This document shows, piece by piece, positions 1 to 10,307 of a stretch of DNA of 64,000 bases. The DNA lies in assembly GCA_016808115.1 (NCBI GenBank), contig JAEQBH010004551.1, positions 62,001-126,000 on the forward strand, written 5' to 3'. Below the pieces are notes generated by a model, which saw only the letters and a list, made by a program, of their open reading frames with translations, was not told where the DNA came from and ran no database searches. The position numbers were made by a program, and so were the translations under genes. This stretch comes from Tetrastigma voinierianum (Eukaryota > Streptophyta > Magnoliopsida > Vitales > Vitaceae). Positions within the stretch are counted from its first letter, which is position 1. Each line of letters starts with the position of its first letter.

Positions 1-99
1 AAAATCTTGTTATCTTGAATGGAATTGTTTACATGCGAGATATTTATGCATATACATTTGTATTATTTGGAGAACTAGTTGTTCTTATTTTTCTACTTT

Positions 100-1380
100 T
101 TGAGCGTTTACAAAGAACTTATAAAAGATGAGGAGCATCGTGGATGGTGATTTTATCGAACTAATATTATTCCCATATTTTTCTTCATAAATAGTATATA
201 AAATATATAATAACGAATTTACTTCATTTTTAATTTCTTCAATTTTTATTTGATCTTCATTGTAAATAACTTGAAACCATTCATCTAAAGCATCAAATTT
301 TAATAAGGAGTCAATTAAGCCAATATAATAAATTAAAAATTATTTTTCCCTAATATTTTAATTTTTTCTATCATTAAAAATTTGTGTCATTAAAATTTCA
401 TAAATTAAATAATTTTGAAATGCAATATAAATCTTAGTTATTTGCGTAATGACCCGATGTGAAGTTGGATAATACCTTATTTCTGAAAAATATTTGTTGA
501 AGTATCAAAAATTTCGAAAGATATCGTAGAAGATTAAGTATTGTCGTCATGTCGTTTAATCGTGGCATCTACGTCGATATTATTATTAGATAGTTGCGCT
601 ACAGTATGGTGTCTTACTTTTTTATATTTTGTAATGTTTTGTAAAAAAGACATAAGTAAATTTCGTCACAGTTAATATCTAAACTTATATTTTTTTCTTT
701 TCGTATTTTGCAGATTTTACCTTGATCAAAAAATAATTCATGTTTTGCTTAGGAACAATTAATATTATATGCAATGTCTCTAATTTTTCTAATGTGCTAT
801 CAACTTGTGCAATCCGTCTTTTAATCAATTTAAAATATGTAGTGACAACGTGCGTGAAATAATTTTCAATGATGATAACATTTGTAATCTTTTTCATCTT
901 TGTATTGCTACATCATTATTGGAAGCACTAGCTAATGTTATTGTAAATATTTTATCACGAATACCTAAATCTATAATTTCATCATTTATTAAAGTTGCTA
1001 TATTTTTACCATTATGTGGAGTATTTATTATTTTAAATGAAATTATTAACTGACTACTTGTTCATTATTATGCATATAATGACGTGTCACAATAAAAGTC
1101 TCTGTGCGTTAAGATGTCTAAATATCATATGTTAAACAAATTTTTCCTTCAAAATTTGCAAAATATTGTTTTAATTTTTCTCGTTACATTTGAAATTTTT
1201 CGCAATATCTCTTTTAACGAGTATTTCGGACCGTAGCTGAATTGAAGAAGATTAATCGATGTTTGAATTGTTTTTGAATAATCGTCGGTTTCCATCGTAT
1301 TAAAAGGTTGTTCGACTCTTATTATGTAATCAATCCGATCATTAAGCGACAAGCGAGCTCATCGTAGAAAGTAATGTTTT
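100..1380 (-). pseudogene. hAT (Ac-like) transposase relic, truncated by the window edge
   Basis: Minus-strand frames carry scattered hallmarks of a plant hAT transposase in the right order. Near 1320-1260 there is a RVEQPF...ETDD segment, like the V-x-H/E-x-PF start of the catalytic region. Near 985-905 there is GIRDKIFTITLASASNND, like the D-x-K-x-x-x-I-T-x-D-N-A-S-x-N-D block. Near 850-790 a frame reads like C-A-x-H-I-L-N-L-x-V-K-D-G-L, and near 285-200 one reads LDEWFQVIYNEDQIKIEEI, like the RNase H-fold region before the dimerisation domain. Frameshifts and stops separate the blocks, so there is no functional protein. The dimerisation domain would lie beyond base 1. The assignment rests on motif order, not on an alignment. 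No terminal repeat was identified. Confidence 0.6.
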
Positions 1381-2003
1381 AAATTTCCGCGTCATGCTTT
1401 ACTACAATTACATATATTTATAATATCCACATTATGCTTGGTTTACATTGTTCATTGTGTATTTTTAAATGATTTGTGCCGGGTGATCCACACGCTGAAG
1501 TTTCTTCCTGAATTTTTGCATTTCTTTTATTTCTTTTTATTATTTTCTAAGAGTATTTATATTCTATCAAAAAATTTTCATATATTTGAACTAAGTTTTG
1601 TAATGATCTTGCTTGTGGACTAGAAGAAGATGCACGTACTTATTATCCATTATTAAAATTATTAATAAAATATTATCTTAAAAAATAAAATAATGAATCA
1701 AAATAAAATGTAACAAGAAAGACGAAAAAGTAGAGGTGGAAATATTCTTACCGATTGGAATATCGGCGAAATTCTTTAAAATCCCCGAACTATTAGGTCG
1801 CGTCAGCGGTTACCTTGTGTGCGATAATATCGTGTAATATGAAGAAAATGAAGTATTAAAGAATATGAGAGCAAATTGTAACGAAAATGAAGAGTGAATT
1901 TAGGAGAGTATGAAAAATTAAGAGTTAGTTAATGAAAAATTAAAAATTTGTGTAGTATTTTTAGAAAAAAATAAGTGAGAAAAAAAAAAGAGGGTGTGCG
2001 TGG
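1381..2003. other. AT-rich stretch, no gene seen
   Basis: This AT-rich sequence has only short chance frames. It lies upstream of the minus-strand hAT relic and may be its 5' non-coding part. I found no clear terminal inverted repeat, promoter or repeat array. Confidence 0.4.
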
Positions 2004-2303
2004 TCACGTGTGGATTGCAAGGAGGAAGGAGGGGCCAGCGAGTCTATGAGTTTGTTTGGGGGGGGAGGAAGGGGGCACCACTCTGGGGGCCAGATTAGAC
2101 CGCCACAGGCTCGTCAGGCTGCGCCCGAGTATAAAGCGTATGGAACAGTCGTGGGCCTTAAAAAGAATTAAATTTACGACTCGACCGCCAGTTGAGGCGG
2201 ATTGCAGGCTATAGGCCGGCAGAGCAGAGACGGGGCCTAATTGATCGGGTAGGCCTCGCTCGGCCCGTTGGAGACCCCTATTTGGTGTTGAACCATGGAC
2301 CAT
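2004..2303. other. GC-rich island with G-tracts
   Basis: This 300-bp island is much richer in G and C than its flanks. It contains runs of eight G (2058-2065), five G (2071-2075) and five G (2084-2088). The minus-strand reading frame across it resembles no family I know. GC-rich blocks of this kind occur in the subterminal regions of some plant hAT elements, so it may belong to the hAT relic on its left; that link is inference. Confidence 0.4.
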
Positions 2304-2377
2304 GTATATAATTTGAACTTTCTTATTTTAGGTTTAACCACTAGACTAAAATCTTTTTTTATTAAAATTAAGACAAA

Positions 2378-2382
<5 letters not shown>

Positions 2383-2458
<76 letters not shown>
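2383..2458. repeat. (AT)n microsatellite
   Basis: About 38 uninterrupted AT units. Confidence 0.95.
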
Positions 2459-2460
<2 letters not shown>

Positions 2461-2519
2461 ATTAAATATAACTCAAAAAATTTACTATCAAAATTATTAG
2501 CACTCTGAAATCTGCTCCT

Positions 2520-2655
2520 AATGTCAAATCATATTTAAAATCAGTTTTAAGGAGGGGAAAACGGAAATGAGAAGAAAAACCAAAAAAAGAGAAGAAAAAA
2601 AGAAAGAAGAGAAAGAGGAAGAAAAAGAAAAAATTTGTTTGTAAGTTTTTATTTT
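2520..2655 (+). other. Non-coding 5' leader exon and splice donor of the hAT element
   Basis: A strongly purine-rich tract runs to TTTGTAAGTTTTTATTTTA. A matching tract followed by the same TTGTAAGTTTT donor occurs in inverted orientation at 40840-40935, inside the second member of this family. Two copies sharing the tract-donor arrangement support a leader exon. The gene model is inferred from that comparison and from the acceptor before 3510. Confidence 0.5.
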
Positions 2656-3352
2656 ACCTTCTTCACACAAATGTTATTGAAATATTTATATAAATACATG
2701 ATGAATCTATGTTTGTTCATCTTTTAGAATTTATTATTGATATTTGATAATAATCTTTTATAATGGGTTTATGAATCTATGTTGTGTTGTTAACATTCAT
2801 GTTATCATGTTAATATATAATATATTAATATTTATGTGAATATCTTTGTGATGATGATTGATGAATATTTTTAAATTGTCTTTATTAAATTTTATATTGG
2901 TACTTTATATTTTTGTTCATATAAAATTAATATCATGAGTATGTAGAAATTGGAATAAATCTCTTTTGTTGATGATTTATATTTTATATTTTTATTAAGT
3001 TGATAATATGATTATGAAAAATTTGTTTGTGGAAGTTGGAAATATATATTTATGATTAAGTTGATATTTTATATTTTCTTGGATTAATACTCTATATAGA
3101 GTTTGTTGTATAATGAAACATGTATTTATAGGAATTTGTATAAACTTTTATTTTTATACTTATTTGATATATCATGTACTTAATTTATTTAATTTTTATA
3201 TAATATAATGATAAATATGTCAAAATATTATTGCATTTATAAATATTGTATAAAATGTTTATTAAATATATTATTGTTTGAACTTTAGATGTTATAAATA
3301 TATTTGTTTTATGAATTCTATTAGGAAACTTTTATGTAGATATTAATTGTTA

Positions 3353-3355
<3 letters not shown>

Positions 3356-3413
<58 letters not shown>

Positions 3414-3431
3414 GCATATATATATATATAT
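3356..3431. repeat. (TA)n microsatellite with one interruption
   Basis: A TA array is broken once by CTGC near 3412-3415. It lies in the intron-like part of the hAT element. Confidence 0.95.
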
Positions 3432-3509
3432 GGAATTATATTTTTAGTATTATTGTTTTTAAATTTGACATTATTATTAATAATATGTAAATTAAATTCT
3501 AAAGCAGGT

Positions 3510-5843
3510 ATGGAGAAATACTTTAAAAGGAAATCAAAATTTGAGTCTTCATCTTCTTCAAAAGGAATTAGTAAAAATTTAAAAGAATATCCACTTGAAA
3601 TCAACTTAGATGATCTTTCTACAGACCTTGGGTTACGAATTAGGATTTTAGACTATCATCCTAACATTTGAGATCAAGTTCGAAAAGCATATTTATAAAA
3701 TGGTCCATGTTAGGCTAAAAATCATAACTTTCCCTCTAAGAAATTTTGGAGAATTATCACGAAGATTCGATTCTTCTTGGTTTACAAAATATGCTAATTG
3801 GTTAGAGTATAGTATAGCGAAAGATGTTGCATTTTGCTTATGTTCTTTATCTTTTTTAATAAAATATTGGAGAGCAAGCGAGTAGTGATTAACTTTTTGT
3901 TAGTAAGAGTTCTCAAAATTGAAGAAAAAAGATTCAATATTCATATTGTTGGCCCCTTTGAGTGCTTATAATCAAACTTGGAGAAAATGTAAAGTCTTAT
4001 TGAATCAAAGCAACACATCGAAACCATTACATCGAGCAATCAATCAAGTTTGAAGTGAGTATCGAATTTGTTTGAATGCATCTGTTGATTGTGTTCGATT
4101 TCTTTTAAGACAAGGCATTGCATTTCATGGTCATGATGAATATGAAAATTATAGTGATCAAGGAAACGTTCTTGAGCTTCTAAGATTTCTTGCAGATCAT
4201 AATCAGGATATTAAAGCGGTTACTTTAAAAAATGCTTCTGAAAATTTGAAATTAATGTACTGAAATTAGAAGGAACATTGTTAGAGCTATTACAATTGTG
4301 ACCTTAAATGTTATTGTCAAAAATCTTGGAAATGCAATTTTCTCTATTTTAGTTAATGAATCTCGTGATTTCTCAGGAAAAGAGCAAATGGTTATTGTAT
4401 TACGATATGTGAATGAAAAGGGCATGTAATTGAGCGTTTTATTGGTATTGAGCATGTTGCTTGTACCATTGCTCTTTCACTTAAAGCGCTATTGATGGTT
4501 TATTTTCTAGACATGGATTAAGTATGTCTAGGTTGCGTGGACAAGGTTATGATGGGAGCGAATATACGAGGGTTGATGATCTTAAAACACTTGTGCGAAG
4601 AGAATGAATGTGCCTTTTATGACCGTGTTTTATCATCGACCAGTTAGCTCTTGTGGTTGTGGCAAAAAATCAAATTGAAATTGCTTCTCTATTAAGTGTG
4701 GTTACTAATGTGGTTAATGTTGTTGGTGCTTCATCTAAACGTCGTGATATCCTTCATGATAAGCAACTTGAGTAGTTGATGAATCTCAGAAGCATGGTGG
4801 GCTTTCTAGTGGACAAAGGATTAAACTGACCACTCTTAAACGTGCTTGTGATACAAGTTGGGGTTCACATTATGGTACTTTACTCAGATTGATTAACATG
4901 TTCTCATATGTGATTGAAGTACTTGAGATTATTGTAGAGGATGGTTCAAATTCAAAGCAAAGATATGAAGCAACCAACTTGTTAGAGTCAATTTAATCAT
5001 TCAACTTTGTCTTTAATTTACATTTGATGAGAACTATATTGGAAATCGCAAATGAATTATCACAAGCATTACAGAGGAAGGATCAAGACATTGTTAATGT
5101 CATGACTTTGGTTAAAGTGTGCAAGCAGCAATTTCAAATGATGAGAAACAAATGGTTGGAGTTTCTTATGATCAAGTTTCTTATTTTTGTGAAGAACATA
5201 ACATTGATATTCGAGCATGAATGATACATTTCTAACTTTCGAGGGAGACCACAAAAACGTAAAAGCTCATGAGGTACACATTGCTTATCATTATAAGTAA
5301 ATTGTTTATGTAGTTATAGATATCTGACGAGAACTAATAGTCGTTTCACTAAGGTAAACACTGAGTTGTTTCTTTATATGGTTTGTCTAAATCCTTGTGA
5401 TTCATTTATTACCTTTAATAAGCAAAAGTTACTTTGACTTGCCCAATTTTATCTGAATTTTTCTCACAATAAGTTGATGATCCTTAATGATCAACTTGAG
5501 ACATACATCATTGATATAACTTTCGGCTACGTGGTAGATTTTGAGTTGAAGGGATTAGTGATCTTGCACAAAGATGATTGAGACTCAAAGACACATTGTG
5601 TATCCCAAGCTTGTTTATTTGTTTTGTTATATGCGCTTTGAAGTCCTACACGATCACTGCTTCTGTGTGGAAGAACATTTTACGCTATGAATATTGTGAA
5701 AAATCATTGTGTGAGAAATCGGATAGGTGTGGATGAATGACCACTTGCTTGTGTATATAGAAAAAATTATATTTGATACCATTGACAATGAAACTAATAT
5801 GCAACACTTTCAAAATATAAAAACTCGTCGAGGACAGTTGTAA
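3510..5843 (+). pseudogene. hAT transposase, TTF-type/DUF4371 (ZMYM1-like), degenerate
   Basis: The ATG at 3510 opens MEKYFKRKSKFESSSSSKG, the usual N terminus of this plant family. NLDDLSTDLGLRIRILDYHP follows, then a TTF-type region (RNFGELSRRFDSSWF, WLEYSIAKDVAFCLC). After frameshifts come LNASVDCVRFLLRQGIAFHG and FLADHNQDIKAVTLKNASENL, typical of the segment before DUF4371. A frame near 4360-4540 reads VNESRDFSGKEQMVIVLRYV and then SRHGLSMSRLRGQGYDG. Near 5760-5843 it ends with DTIDNETNMQHFQNIKTRRG and a stop. The family protein is about 750-800 residues, and this copy spans that length, but many frameshifts and stops make it non-functional. This family cuts and pastes its own DNA; nothing suggests a host role. 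Confidence 0.85.
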
Positions 5844-5950
5844 TATGTGTTCGATTACAATGTCATCAATTAATATGATTTATTTATTTATTTATAGTTT
5901 ATTAAATATTATTTTATTTATTATTATAAGTTGCCCCCACTGAAGTAGAA

Positions 5951-5967
5951 GTCTGGCTTCGCCACTG
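5951..5967 (+). repeat. hAT 3' terminal inverted repeat
   Basis: The sequence ends TGGCTTCGCCACTG. Its complement begins CAGTGGCGAAGCCAGA, matching the left end of the second hAT copy at 21354 (TAGTGGCGAACATAAGA). Both copies continue inward to a G-rich stretch (GGGGGCA). Confidence 0.7.
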
Positions 5968-6266
5968 TATAAGTAATAAGTAAGAAATACGGAAAATTTT
6001 TATTAAAATCCTAAAACTTTTGGATTTAAATCCTAAACAAAAAATTTGTTTTATTAATATAATAATTTTTATAAATTTTATTTTTATATCTTAATAAGAA
6101 TTTGAATATTTACATGTTTAAGGTGATACGATGAAATGACATCGTTTTAATATAAAATTATAATTAAAATAAAAATTAGAATATAAAAACAAAATTCATA
6201 AAAGTTATTATATTTAAATACAAAAGTCATGAAATTTCATGATTTTAATACTAATTTCCCCTAAGA
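5968..6266. other. AT-rich spacer, no gene
   Basis: No coding signal, repeat array or element end was seen between the hAT end and MITE A. Confidence 0.4.
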
Positions 6267-7424
6267 AATATGGGTAAAAGTAACAATGATTCTCTGTTCA
6301 ACTCTAAATTAACATCTTTTTTATATTTAGACATAATGTGGATCATATTTTAGAGACTCTAACTCTAATAGAAATTATTTTAATTGATCTTCCTCAGTTC
6401 CCTAACAAACGTTCATTTTTAAATAGCTTGTAAATATAAAATTATATTAATAAATAAAAATAGATAAAAAAAAAACCTAAAAATCTTTTAAACTAATAAA
6501 TTATATTATAAAACATAATATTACATTAGAAAATAAACAACATTAAAAAGCTATATAATGAAATTACATGAAAGTTATAACCAAATGATAAAAATAAAAT
6601 ACAAAAACTAATACGATGGTAAATCACTTCTATAATTTTCACCATCATATTCATTAAAATTACTAAAATTACCATCACTAGGACTATTTGATTTACTTGT
6701 TTGGGATTTGTGAGTCATTTTTTCAAAAGGTATAGCAACAATATTTTGTAGCTAATGTATTAGTTTAAGAAAATAATGTACAACACATCATATGATGTAA
6801 TTTTTATGTTCTTTTTTAATTTGAAATTGAATTTTATTTCTAAGAAATTATTACATTAATTAATTAAAATCTTAATGTTTTATTATCTAACTCTAACCAA
6901 CAATCTTCATTTCAATATAAATGAAAATAATAAAAAATGTATTATATCATTTTCAAAAATAATTTAATGAAAATAAAATTATTTTAAATTTATTATTTTA
7001 AGAAAATTCACTAAATGATTATAAATAAATTGTACTAAAAATGAATATATTAAAATCATTTTACTTTATATGAAAAATAATTCAAAATTAATAAAATAAT
7101 AAATAATAAAAATAAATATATCTTAAAAAATAAATTATGTTATAAAAATATTATTAAACTAATTATTTAATTATTATTATAATAAAATAATGAAAGAATA
7201 ATAGTATAATAATAAACTAATAAGGGGATAGTGTTTACTAAAATGTGGGTCCCATCATCTATAGATTTAGAGATTTGAATAGTGAATCTCCAAATATGAA
7301 GATGCACTATTAATGTTTCTATTTTAGAGATGAAAATAGATAATTATTAAAGTATGGTTTTTACCCGAAAATCTCTATATATATATAAAGATAGAGCCAA
7401 AAATAAAGCACTGTTGGAGATGCT
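6267..7424 (-). mobile_element. MITE-like element A (Harbinger-type ends), inverted relative to B
   Basis: The right end reads CTGTTGGAGATGCT, the complement of the AGCATCTCCAA terminus common in plant Tourist/Harbinger MITEs. The body is the reverse complement of element B: the AAAAAGCTATATAATG stretch at about 6545 matches, inverted, CATTATGTAGCTTTTTAA near 9085, and the flanks keep matching for hundreds of bases. A short degenerate minus-strand frame near 6610-6750 is too weak to name. The left end has diverged, so that boundary is approximate. Confidence 0.55.
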
Positions 7425-7427
7425 ATA

Positions 7428-9434
7428 AGAGCATCTCCAATAGTGCTCTACTTTTTACTCTCTCTCTTTATATATATATAATTTGGATCAAAAACCACAT
7501 CCGTGAAGTTGGAGTATCATTATCGACAAAGCCCTTGTCAAAAATAAAATCCATGAAGTGCTTCAGTTATTAATGCAGTAGATGTTACAGCAAATCATGT
7601 AACACATCCATCCAGAGTTTGTTGGTGTCTCACCTGTTGATAGAGCATAAGGAAAGGTGAACCTTACCTTAATTAGGCCCTAACTGTATTGCAAAGATTC
7701 TCCGCAAATCAAGCAAGATATTCAAAAAATCTGATTTTTATCCTTTGTGTATTGAGCAAGGAAGCATAAAAGGAATATTGTGCATAATCCGAATCAACAA
7801 AAATCTCTAGGAGATCTCATATGTAGGAGCCTAGTTAAAAAAGAAAATATTACGCTCCATGAATAAGGAAAGATATCAACCACTTATGGCAAACATATAA
7901 AATGGTCTTGGAAGAATGTGGATTTGGTCAACATAAAGATTCTCAACTTCATGCTTAAAAATGAGCAGTTGAGACATTTGGAGATCATTGATTAATCACA
8001 CAAATGAGGATTGCTGGAGGAGTTGTTTTACATAAAGAGCAGCTGTAGGTATTGCTAGAAACCTTGATGGTGAGTAATACGCTTACTCCACTAAAATATG
8101 AACTCATATGCATGAGAAATATAGGGAGTTTATTTCAATGTTTCTTTATGAGATTGTTAGGAGAAGACGGTTGTGAGAAAATGGGAGTATTGTCTCACTT
8201 AAGTCCAACATGTAACCTAATTGATATATATATATAGTGAAACACCTTACATCTAGGCTCACCCCGTGGACGTAGGCAATTGTTGAACCTCATAACCAAT
8301 CCCTACCCTTTCCGTGTGTGTGTTTGCATAATCTTTCATATCTTCTTACTTCATACACATATTAACTCTACACACTGCATATCATAAAAGGGTTAACTTC
8401 AGCACTTATGATAGAGTCACACCAGTTGATGCAAATCATTGACATAACAAATAGTCTTTAATTTTCCATATATATATATAATTTGGATAAAAAACCATAT
8501 TACAATAGTTCTTTATTTTCATCTCTAAAATAAAGATATGAATATTGCATTTTCATCGGTATTTACATCTCTAAATGGAGAGATGATAAGCTCATATTTT
8601 AGTAAATACTATTTCTAAATTATTTTATTATTAAGTTACTATTTTTTAATTATTTTATTAAAATAATAATAAAATAATTAATTTAATAATATTTTTATTT
8701 TTCAAGATATTTTTATTATTTATTATTTTATTAAATTTGAATTATTTTTCATATATAATGCAATAAAATAAGTTTAATATATTCATTTTGAAGTATTAAC
8801 TATTTTAATAATTTATAATTTTTTCTTAAAATAAAATAAATTTTAAAATAATTATTTTTATTAATTTTTTCTGCTAATGATATAATATATTTTATTATTT
8901 TAATTTAAATTAAAAATTAAGATTATTTTTTAAATTGCATAATAAAACATTAAGATTTTAATAATTAATGCAATAATTTATATAAATAATAACTTCAAAT
9001 TGAAAAGAAGAATCTTTATAAATTACATCAAATCATTAGTTTTGTATTTTATTTTTATTGTTTGGTTATAATTTTAATGTAATTTCATTATGTAGCTTTT
9101 TAATATTGTTTTATTTTCCAATGTAATATTATGTTTTATAATGCCATAATTTATCTTTAAAAAAAAATATTTTAGGCTTTTAATCTATTTTTATTTATTA
9201 TAATTTTATTTATTCAATATAATTTTATATTTATATTTAAATAAAAATAAAAGTATTTCATATATCATATTCTTAAAATGTTCTAATTTTAAAAAATGAA
9301 TGTTTGAAGAATGAATAGTCATTTGAAGTTGAAACTAAAGATTGTTTGTTGAAGTTGGGTTTCTAAAATGTGGGTTAAATATAAAGAATATGTCAATTTT
9401 AAGTTGAAAATAGAAATCCATTATTGGAGATACT
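7428..9434 (+). mobile_element. MITE-like element B (Harbinger-type ends) with a 1 kb insert
   Basis: The left end AGAGCATCTCCAATAGTG is mirrored at the right by CATTATTGGAGATACTC. Outside the insert at 7499-8467 it is the same sequence as element A in the opposite orientation, which helps define both. It has no transposase-sized frame, so it is non-autonomous. It abuts A on the left and C on the right. Confidence 0.6.
7499..8467. mobile_element. Unclassified insert inside MITE B
   Basis: The insert is flanked by direct repeats of TATATATATAATTTGGAT plus a further (C/A)AAAAACCA, at 7471-7498 and 8471-8498, and it interrupts the A/B homology exactly there. It is less AT-rich than its surroundings. 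The part near 8170-8420 resembles LTR-type sequence, but I could not find a TG...CA pair, a coding domain or a poly(A) tail. It is likely a transposon fragment of unknown class. Confidence 0.45.
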
Positions 9435-9622
9435 CAGCATCTCCAACCACATATCACTATTTTTATCTCTAAATTGGCTTTCTCTATGTTTGTAAACAAT
9501 GAGCCCATTTTTTTTTCACTTCCAACTCCAATTTTTCCAAATATTAGAAAAAATATCTTCAGATATCATAAAAATTAGATAATAGTACTTTGTAGTTTAC
9601 TTTTTCTTTTTTTTATAATTAT
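9435..9622 (+). mobile_element. MITE C, left part
   Basis: It starts AGCATCTCCAACCAC at the end of B. It is interrupted by gypsy-1; the right part, with a GGAGTTGCTCTT end, is at 19956-20137. The last five bases, ATTAT, are the gypsy-1 target duplication. Confidence 0.6.
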
Positions 9623-10245
9623 TGATGGGGTAGAAAACAATATGTGCGCGAGCCAGGAGTGCAAGCTGAACATCAGCCTTGCTGGAAGAGTTAGGCCACG
9701 AGACCTAATAAAGCTCGGCCCACGGTGAGATCCTGCCCATGCGAAGTACATGGACCCGGGCACAGAGTGAAACCGCCAAGTGCAAGTGTCGAGTGATATA
9801 GGCGGGCCAAAAAACTCGTGTGAAAGGAAAAGTGCCCAGTCTCCATGATCCGCGCCCTACAGTTCGGAAAGAAGGATCTTACATGATCATGACTCCTCCA
9901 TTATCCCTTAACAGTCGGTCTATGATAAGGAAAATGAAACTCCTCACCCAATGGGAGAGATGTCGCATCACTATCTAACAAGGAAAATAACCACTATTTC
10001 CCTTTATAAATACCGATCTGCTCTACCACGAAAAGGTATGCAATAAACTCGCGCCCAAGGTAGTTGATATCTTTCTTTCCCCTTGGAAGAACGACCGACT
10101 AGCACTCCGAGAGGCTCCAAAGACGCCCCCGCCGATCACCTTGTTTATGTTGTTTTATTGCAGATAACGCATCGCGCAGGATCGGCGGATCGACCCAACG
10201 ACTCCAACCCGCTCCAGTCTAATACCGATAGAAAAAGCACCATCA
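9623..10245 (+). repeat. gypsy-1 5' LTR
   Basis: 623 bp from TGATGGGGTAG to AGCACCATCA. A TATA box (TATAAATA, 10006-10013) sits in a context conserved in the 3' LTR, so U3 lies before it and R/U5 after it. Confidence 0.92.
10006..10013 (+). promoter_or_regulatory. TATA box of the gypsy-1 5' LTR
   Basis: TATAAATA followed by CCGATCTGCTCTACCACG. The same element is at 19721-19728 in the other LTR, so it is probably the core promoter for the genomic RNA. Confidence 0.65.
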
Positions 10246-10248
10246 GTT

Positions 10249-10265
10249 TGGTGCCGTCTGTGGGA
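10249..10265 (+). other. gypsy-1 primer-binding site
   Basis: TGGTGCCGTCTGTGGGA lies three bases after the LTR. It closely resembles the TGGCGCCGTCTGTGGGA site common in plant Tat elements. I did not assign the tRNA. Confidence 0.7.
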
Positions 10266-10307
10266 ACGACTATTCATTTACAAATAAAACTGAATTCTTA
10301 GTGATTG

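Larger units (their letters stand above)
2460..5967 (+). mobile_element. Degenerate hAT element (TTF/DUF4371 type)
   Basis: This hAT element encodes a broken DUF4371/ZMYM1-like transposase. Its right end, just before 5968, reads GTCTGGCTTCGCCACTG, the typical end of this plant hAT family. A purine-rich leader (about 2520-2645) ends at a GTAAGT-like donor, and an AT-rich intron-like stretch leads to a CAG acceptor just before the ATG at 3510. The left terminal repeat was not found; the AT microsatellite may have disrupted it. The left boundary is therefore only an estimate. Confidence 0.65.

Noticed and set aside
2004..2303. Minus-strand 99-residue frame
   Set aside because: It lies in a GC-rich island with no recognisable domain and no neighbour supporting a gene.
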